NCBI GenBank assembly: GCA_036510975.1
Contig: DATCCY010000038.1
Coordinates: 1-18,698 of the forward strand
DNA from: Longivirga sp036510975
GTDB taxonomy: Bacteria; Actinomycetota; Actinomycetes; S36-B12; CAIYMF01
DNA length: 18,698 bases
Direction: 5' to 3'
Shown here: piece after piece, positions 15,616 to 18,698 of the stretch
Layout: every line of letters begins with the position of its first letter
Position numbering within the stretch: the stretch's first letter is position 1
The notes under the pieces: model-generated
Seen by the model: only the letters and a program-made list of their open reading frames with translations
Databases searched by the model: none
What the model was told of the DNA's origin: nothing
Position numbers and translations under genes: made by a program

Positions 15616-16761
15616 TCAGCGGCGGGAGAGGTAGGCGTCGACGGCGCGGGACATGAGCGGGCGCAGCCGCAGGTCCCACTCGCCGAGGTACTCCTGGGCG
15701 TGACCGCCGGTGCCGAGCTTGAACTGGATGAGGCCGAACAGGTGGTCCTCGGGGTCGAGGGTGTCGCTGATGCCGCGCATGTCGTAGAGCTCGCAGCCCG
15801 CGGCGAGGGAGTCGCGGATCATCGCCCACTGGATCGCGTTCGACGGGCGTACGTCGCGACCCTCGTTCGAGGACGCACCGTAGGAGTACCAGGAGTGCGT
15901 GCCGACGCGGACCATCGTCGTCGCGGCGAGGACGCGTCCCTCGTGCCTGGCGAGGTAGAGCCGGATGCGGTTCTCGTCCTCTGCCTTCATCGCGCGGTAC
16001 ATCCGCTGGAAGTACGCCAGGCCGCGCGGGGTGAACCGGTCGCGCTCCGCGGTCTCGACGTAGACCTGGTGGAACGCGGGGAGGTCGTCGCACGTGCCGA
16101 CCACCACCTCGACGCCGGCCTTCTCGGCCTTCTTGATGTTGCGCCGCCAGAGCTGGTTGAAGCCGGCGAGCAGATCGGCCTCGGTGCGCCCGGCGAGCGG
16201 CACCTGGAAGACGTAGCGCGGCTGGACGTCGCCGAAGCCCGCACCCGTGTCGGCCTTCTGGCTCCACCCGAGGTCGCGCAGCCGGTCGGCGACGGCGAGG
16301 GCCTCGGGGAACGACTCGTCCGGCTCGACGTCGCGCAGGCGTCGCGCGGTGCCGACGGCGATCGCGTCCTTGAGGGTGTCGGCGTGCCATCGGCGTACGA
16401 CGGCGACCGGGCCCAGCTTCACCGCGAAGGCACCCATCGCCCGCAGCACGTCGGCGAGCGGGTCGAGCCAGTCGGCGAGGTCGCGGCCCGTGCGGGCGCC
16501 CGTCCAGTCGATGTCGGGACCCTCGGGCAGGTAGGCGAGGTAGCGCTTCACCCGCGGGACCTGGCGCAGGAGCACCAGACCGGCGCCGACCATGACGTCG
16601 TCGTCGAACCAGCCCAGCGAGGCGTGCGACCACTCCGCCTTCGCCGCGGCCCACGAGGGAACCTGGAGGAAGGAGATCGACGACCGGTCGGACCGCTCGC
16701 GCACGTAGGCGAGGTGCTCGTCGGCCGTGATCCGGCGGACGGTGAGCGGAGCGATGGCCAC
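15616..16761 (-). CDS. FemAB/FemX-family aminoacyltransferase (peptidoglycan bridge formation)
   Basis: This 381-residue cytoplasmic protein should add an amino acid from aminoacyl-tRNA to the lipid II stem peptide. It consists of two GNAT-like halves. Recognisable blocks are FNQLWRRNIKKAEKAGVEV (201-219), the SYGASSNEGR segment (293-302) leading to PSNAIQWAMIRDS (306-318), YDMRGI (326-331), and LFGLIQFKLGTGG (341-353), the FK-G motif of Fem proteins. The GTG at 16761 is chosen because a TAGGCT box lies 8 nt upstream and the protein then begins directly with the domain. A longer frame starting at 16866 reads through the promoter and repeat copy C and is not credible. The Alr-like gene follows 49 nt after its stop. 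Confidence 0.9.
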   Translation of the reverse strand: MAIAPLTVRRITADEHLAYVRERSDRSSISFLQVPSWAAAKAEWSHASLGWFDDDVMVGAGLVLLRQVPRVKRYLAYLPEGPDIDWTGARTGRDLADWLDPLADVLRAMGAFAVKLGPVAVVRRWHADTLKDAIAVGTARRLRDVEPDESFPEALAVADRLRDLGWSQKADTGAGFGDVQPRYVFQVPLAGRTEADLLAGFNQLWRRNIKKAEKAGVEVVVGTCDDLPAFHQVYVETAERDRFTPRGLAYFQRMYRAMKAEDENRIRLYLARHEGRVLAATTMVRVGTHSWYSYGASSNEGRDVRPSNAIQWAMIRDSLAAGCELYDMRGISDTLDPEDHLFGLIQFKLGTGGHAQEYLGEWDLRLRPLMSRAVDAYLSRR

Positions 16762-16769
16762 GAGCCCCG

Positions 16770-16775
16770 AGCCTA
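16770..16775 (-). promoter_or_regulatory. -10 box of the FemAB-like gene (leaderless)
   Basis: TAGGCT on the minus strand is followed by 8 nt and the GTG at 16761, the same sequence and spacing as at cca. Repeat copy C begins 58 bp upstream. Confidence 0.55.
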
Positions 16776-16833
16776 CGTCCCCGCCAGGCCCCACCCTCCC
16801 CCGACAGCGTGACGTCCCCCACCTCGTAGTCAC

Positions 16834-16878
16834 TGAAGGACGCCTTTGTTGCATAGAGAGCAACAAAGTCCGCCTTCA
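16834..16878 (+). repeat. Palindromic dispersed repeat, copy C
   Basis: This is the most symmetrical copy. The outer arms TGAAGG/CCTTCA enclose a 4-by-4 internal loop (with one possible G-C pair), then a perfect 9-bp inner stem CTTTGTTGC/GCAACAAAG with loop ATAGAGA. It matches copy B at 43 of 45 bases and copy A at 38 of 45. It lies between the divergent femX and xth genes, so it cannot be a terminator of a neighbouring gene on either side. Confidence 0.9.
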
Positions 16879-16915
16879 TCGAGGCCGCGGACCCCCGCCG
16901 GCTCCGGCCCGGTGA

Positions 16916-16921
16916 CAGGAT
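16916..16921 (+). promoter_or_regulatory. Candidate -10 box of xth
   Basis: CAGGAT is followed by 6 nt and the GTG start at 16928. The first base departs from TANNNT, but the A and final T are present, and the spacing equals that of other leaderless starts here. Confidence 0.35.
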
Positions 16922-16927
16922 CGTCGG

Positions 16928-17725
16928 GTGCGCATCGCCAGCTGGAACGTGAACAACGTCGTCACCCGGACCGAGCGCCTCCTCGCCTGGCTCGCCTCGG
17001 CGCAGCCCGACGTCCTGTGCCTGCAGGAGCTCAAGGTGCCGACCGAGCAGGTGCCGGTCGCCGAGATCGAGGCAGCCGGTTACGCCGTGGCCGCGCGCGG
17101 CGACGGCCGCTGGAACGGCGTCGCGATCCTCTCGCGGGTCGGCCTCGAGGACGTGACCTACGACCTCCCCGACCAGCCGACCTGGGACGGCGTCCTGGAG
17201 CCGCGGGCCATCGCTGCCACGTGCGGCGGCGGCGTACGGGTGTGGTCGCTCTACGTCCCCAACGGCCGCACGGTCGAGGACCCGCACTACGCGTACAAGC
17301 TCGAATGGCTCGCCGCGCTGCGCGGCACGGCCGTGGCGGAGCTCGGTCGACCCGAACCGCTCGTGATGCTCGGCGACTTCAACGTCGCGCCGACCGACGC
17401 CGACGTGTGGGACATCACGCAGTTCACGAAGTCAACGCACGTGACGGCCGCCGAGCGTGCCGCGCTCACCGCGCTCGAGGACGCGGGACTCGTCGAGGTG
17501 CTCCCGCGAGCCCTGAAGTACGACGTCCCCTTCACTTTCTGGGACTACCGCCAGCTCGCCTTCCCCAAGAACACCGGCATGAGGATCGACCTCGTCTACG
17601 GCTCGCCCGCCCTCGTCGCCGCCGTCACGGACTCCTACGTCGACCGCGAGGCGCGCAAGCCGGGCCCGAAGGGCACGCCGCCCCCGAGCGACCACGCGCC
17701 GGTCGTCGTCGACGTCGACCTCTGA
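16928..17725 (+). CDS. xth: Exonuclease III / AP endonuclease
   Basis: This 265-residue DNA repair enzyme of the exonuclease-endonuclease-phosphatase fold cuts at abasic sites and has 3'-end trimming activity. The active-site set is complete: N7 in SWNVNN, the metal ligand E34 in CLQELK, Y109 and N112 in LYVPNG, D150 and N152 in GDFN, D221 in RIDLVY, and D255/H256 in SDHAP. Length fits the family (about 260-270). The GTG start begins exactly at the conserved MRIASWNVN. It is divergent from femX with repeat copy C between them. I do not recall xth as part of the conserved rpsF neighbourhood, so this may be a local arrangement. Confidence 0.95.
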   Translation: MRIASWNVNNVVTRTERLLAWLASAQPDVLCLQELKVPTEQVPVAEIEAAGYAVAARGDGRWNGVAILSRVGLEDVTYDLPDQPTWDGVLEPRAIAATCGGGVRVWSLYVPNGRTVEDPHYAYKLEWLAALRGTAVAELGRPEPLVMLGDFNVAPTDADVWDITQFTKSTHVTAAERAALTALEDAGLVEVLPRALKYDVPFTFWDYRQLAFPKNTGMRIDLVYGSPALVAAVTDSYVDREARKPGPKGTPPPSDHAPVVVDVDL

Positions 17726-17900
17726 CCTCGGGACTGGCGCTCGTCGCACGCTGCAGGCCCTCACCCGCCTGAAGGTCGACGCCGCCGTCAGGCCGGAAGA
17801 CACCGCCGACACCGCCGGCACCGCCTGGCACCTCGTCCTCGAGCGGCTGATCATCGACGCTGATGCCGAGGCCCGGTGGCTCGACCATGTCGATGCGAGA
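17724..17900 (+). pseudogene. Coding-like remnant lacking a start, after xth
   Basis: In the frame of codon 17751-17753 the DNA reads LQALTRLKVDAAVRP, later AWHLVLERLIIDADAEARWLDHVDAR, with almost every codon ending in G or C. This looks like a real helical C-terminal region. There is no start codon with a ribosome site, the frame begins inside the end of xth, and after about 17900 it turns into a terminator hairpin and the rpsF promoter. A 9-bp tandem unit (GACACCGCC, three times with one change) lies at 17796-17822. I do not recognise the family with confidence; a helical tail of a small regulator is possible. Confidence 0.35.
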
Positions 17901-17905
17901 CCCAC

Positions 17906-17922
17906 CACCCCCAACGGGGGTG
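17906..17922 (+). terminator. Hairpin upstream of the rpsF promoter
   Basis: CACCCCC and GGGGGTG form a perfect 7-bp stem around AAC. It ends 11 nt before the rpsF -35 box and would stop transcription coming from xth. Confidence 0.6.
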
Positions 17923-17933
17923 AGATCGGCGGT

Positions 17934-17962
17934 TTGGGGTACGCCGGGGCTCCCGGTAGGCT
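17934..17962 (+). promoter_or_regulatory. rpsF promoter
   Basis: TTGGGG (17934-17939) and TAGGCT (17957-17962) are 17 nt apart, the best -35/-10 pair in the window. Transcription should start near 17969, leaving a leader of about 116 nt before rpsF. Confidence 0.65.
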
Positions 17963-18031
17963 GGCACCACGTGCCCGGTCACTCCGGCGCCCCACCTGGG
18001 GCTCCTCGGCCGGGCGTCGTGACGCTTCAAC

Positions 18032-18075
18032 CCTCCTGCCACGGAGAGACCGTGGCCGTTCTAGTCCAGAGGAGG
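18032..18075 (+). promoter_or_regulatory. rpsF leader structure, probable S6:S18 autoregulatory element
   Basis: GCCACGG (18038-18044) and CCGTGGC (18050-18056) form a perfect 7-bp hairpin with a 5-nt loop. Directly outside it, CCTCCT (18032-18037) pairs with AGGAGG (18070-18075), which is the rpsF Shine-Dalgarno itself. Only the 3' side carries an unpaired bulge, 13 nt long, following the inner stem (18057-18069); a CCG trinucleotide sits at its junction with the stem. Known S6:S18 leaders have a stem, a CCG-containing bulge and translational control by the S6:S18 complex; the arrangement here fits that plan. Confidence 0.55.
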
Positions 18076-18084
18076 TGGGTACGC

Positions 18085-18375
18085 ATGCGTCATTACGAGG
18101 TCATGGTGATCCTCGACCCGGATCTTGAGGAGCGCACCGTCGCTCCGAGCCTCGACACGTTCCTCAACGTCGTCAAGGCACAGGGTGGCACCGTCGACAA
18201 GGTCGACATCTGGGGCCGTCGTCGGCTCTCGTTCGAGATCAGCAAGAAGGCCGAGGGCATCTACGCCGTCGTCGACATGACCTGCACCCCGGCAGCCGTT
18301 CAGGAGCTGGACCGTCAGCTCAACCTGAACGAGGCCGTCCTGCGCACCAAGGTCATGCGCCCCGAGGCTCACTGA
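18085..18375 (+). CDS. rpsF: 30S ribosomal protein S6
   Basis: This 96-residue protein binds the platform of the 30S subunit with S18. The N-terminus MRHYEVMVILDPDLEE and the C-terminal LNLNEAVLRTKVMR are typical of S6, and the length matches actinobacterial S6. The ATG at 18085 has the strong site GGAGG 9 nt upstream; a longer frame from 17863 reads through the promoter and leader and is rejected. ssb follows after 138 nt, as in the usual rpsF-ssb-rpsR-rplI order. The stop codon lies in the loop of a 10-bp hairpin. Confidence 0.97.
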   Translation: MRHYEVMVILDPDLEERTVAPSLDTFLNVVKAQGGTVDKVDIWGRRRLSFEISKKAEGIYAVVDMTCTPAAVQELDRQLNLNEAVLRTKVMRPEAH

Positions 18376-18410
18376 GCCAGTTCGTGAGCCTCGCGCGGTC
18401 GCGCCGCGCG
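18363..18410 (+). terminator. Two overlapping hairpins at the rpsF stop codon
   Basis: CGAGGCTCAC (18363-18372) and GTGAGCCTCG (18384-18393) pair over 10 bp, with the TGA stop (18373-18375) in the 11-nt loop. A second stem, CGCGCGG (18392-18398) with CCGCGCG (18404-18410), shares two bases with the first, so the two cannot both form fully. They may attenuate or process the rpsF-ssb transcript. Confidence 0.5.
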
Positions 18411-18438
18411 TCGTCCACAGTCCGCGCCCCGGCACACC

Positions 18439-18468
18439 TTCACCGGAGTCGGTGCGCACCCGTAAGGT
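18439..18468 (+). promoter_or_regulatory. Candidate internal promoter of ssb
   Basis: TTCACC (18439-18444) and TAAGGT (18463-18468) are 18 nt apart, predicting a start near 18475 and a leader of about 40 nt. It would allow ssb to be made independently of rpsF. Confidence 0.45.
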
Positions 18469-18513
18469 CCGGCTGACACGTCGAACCCATCACTTCACTC
18501 GAGGCGGTACTCC

Positions 18514-18698
18514 ATGGCCCAGGGCGACATCAACCTCACGATCGTCGGCAACATCACCAACGATCCCGAGCTGCGGTTCACCCCGAGCGGTGCTGCGGTC
18601 GCGTCCTTCACGGTCGCGTCCAACTCCCGCTACCTGGACAAGACCACCAACGAGTGGAAGGACGGCGAGCCCGTCTTCATGCGGTGCTCGGTGTGGCG
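18514..18698 (+). CDS. ssb: Single-stranded DNA-binding protein, N-terminal part (runs off window)
   Basis: The frame begins MAQGDINLTIVGNITNDPELRF and continues with VASFTVASNSRYLDK to the window end, giving 61 complete codons. This is the start of the OB fold of actinobacterial SSB, which coats single-stranded DNA in replication, repair and recombination. The remainder, including the acidic C-terminal tip that recruits partner proteins, is outside the window. GAGGCGG about 6 nt before the ATG is a modest ribosome site. Order after rpsF is the usual one. Confidence 0.95.
   Translation, partial: MAQGDINLTIVGNITNDPELRFTPSGAAVASFTVASNSRYLDKTTNEWKDGEPVFMRCSVW

Larger units (their letters stand above)
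17726..18084. other. 359-bp gap between xth and rpsF
   Basis: No intact gene is seen. From left to right it holds a coding-like remnant (to about 17900), a terminator hairpin (17906-17922), the rpsF promoter (17934-17962) and a leader of about 116 nt with a hairpin and a structure that can cover the rpsF ribosome site. Confidence 0.6.

Noticed and set aside
16762..16866. Upstream extension of the FemAB-like protein to a start in repeat copy C
   Set aside because: It would read through the TAGGCT promoter and the repeat; the domain begins right at the GTG at 16761.
17863..18084. Longer start for ribosomal protein S6
   Set aside because: It would include the terminator, promoter and leader; S6 length and the strong ribosome site support 18085.
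1..18698. tRNA, rRNA, CRISPR, transposase, integrase or attachment site
   Set aside because: Looked for on both strands by eye; none was found. The repeats have no transposase in this window.

Overview
This is a very GC-rich window in which almost every codon ends in G or C. The gene content is that of an actinobacterium; the gene order is closest to what I know of Nocardioidaceae/Propionibacteriales and Streptomyces near the replication origin. The order Nudix hydrolase and DUF6049 secreted protein, divergent from CCA-adding enzyme, then ino1-PadR, divergent from DUF5318-PBP-GT87, then an Alr-like protein and a FemAB-like protein, then rpsF-ssb, matches conserved blocks that lie on either side of oriC in Mycobacterium and close together in Streptomyces. 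The species cannot be fixed from the sequence alone.

Layout. Positions 1-1688 (minus) hold a Nudix hydrolase overlapping by 4 nt the 5' part of a DUF6049 secreted protein that runs off the window. Positions 1733-3187 (plus) hold the CCA-adding enzyme. Positions 3305-4822 (minus) hold an APC-family amino-acid permease, bracketed by two inverted copies of a short palindromic repeat. Positions 5016-7779 (minus) hold an uncharacterised membrane protein and an MFS transporter. Positions 7917-9675 (minus) hold ino1 and its upstream PadR regulator. Positions 9836-14177 (plus) hold a zinc-ribbon DUF5318 protein, a bifunctional class A PBP and a GT87-like polyprenol sugar transferase. Positions 14295-16761 (minus) hold an alanine-racemase-like PLP protein and a FemAB-type aminoacyltransferase. 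Positions 16928-17725 (plus) hold exonuclease III, followed by a coding-like remnant and then rpsF and the start of ssb.

How the genes work together. Much of the window serves the cell envelope: PBP transglycosylase/transpeptidase, GT87 glycosyltransferase, FemAB and Alr-like proteins for muropeptide modification, inositol-phosphate synthase for phosphatidylinositol and mycothiol, and DUF6049, which normally precedes the lipid II flippase gene murJ. The rest is RNA and DNA maintenance: cca, xth, rpsF, ssb and a Nudix hydrolase.

Most notable signals. (1) A 45-bp imperfectly palindromic repeat occurs three times, always between genes, at 3198-3242, 4956-5000 and 16834-16878. Two copies flank the APC permease and one sits between femX and xth. 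(2) TANNNT -10 boxes, often TAGGCT, lie 6-8 nt before many start codons, implying leaderless mRNAs. (3) A 27-bp inverted repeat lies in front of padR. (4) An rpsF leader can fold to hide its own Shine-Dalgarno, as in S6:S18 autoregulatory leaders. (5) Stop codons of the GT87 gene and rpsF are embedded in strong palindromes. (6) A 5'-truncated coding fragment follows xth. No tRNA, rRNA, CRISPR array, transposase or integrase was seen.
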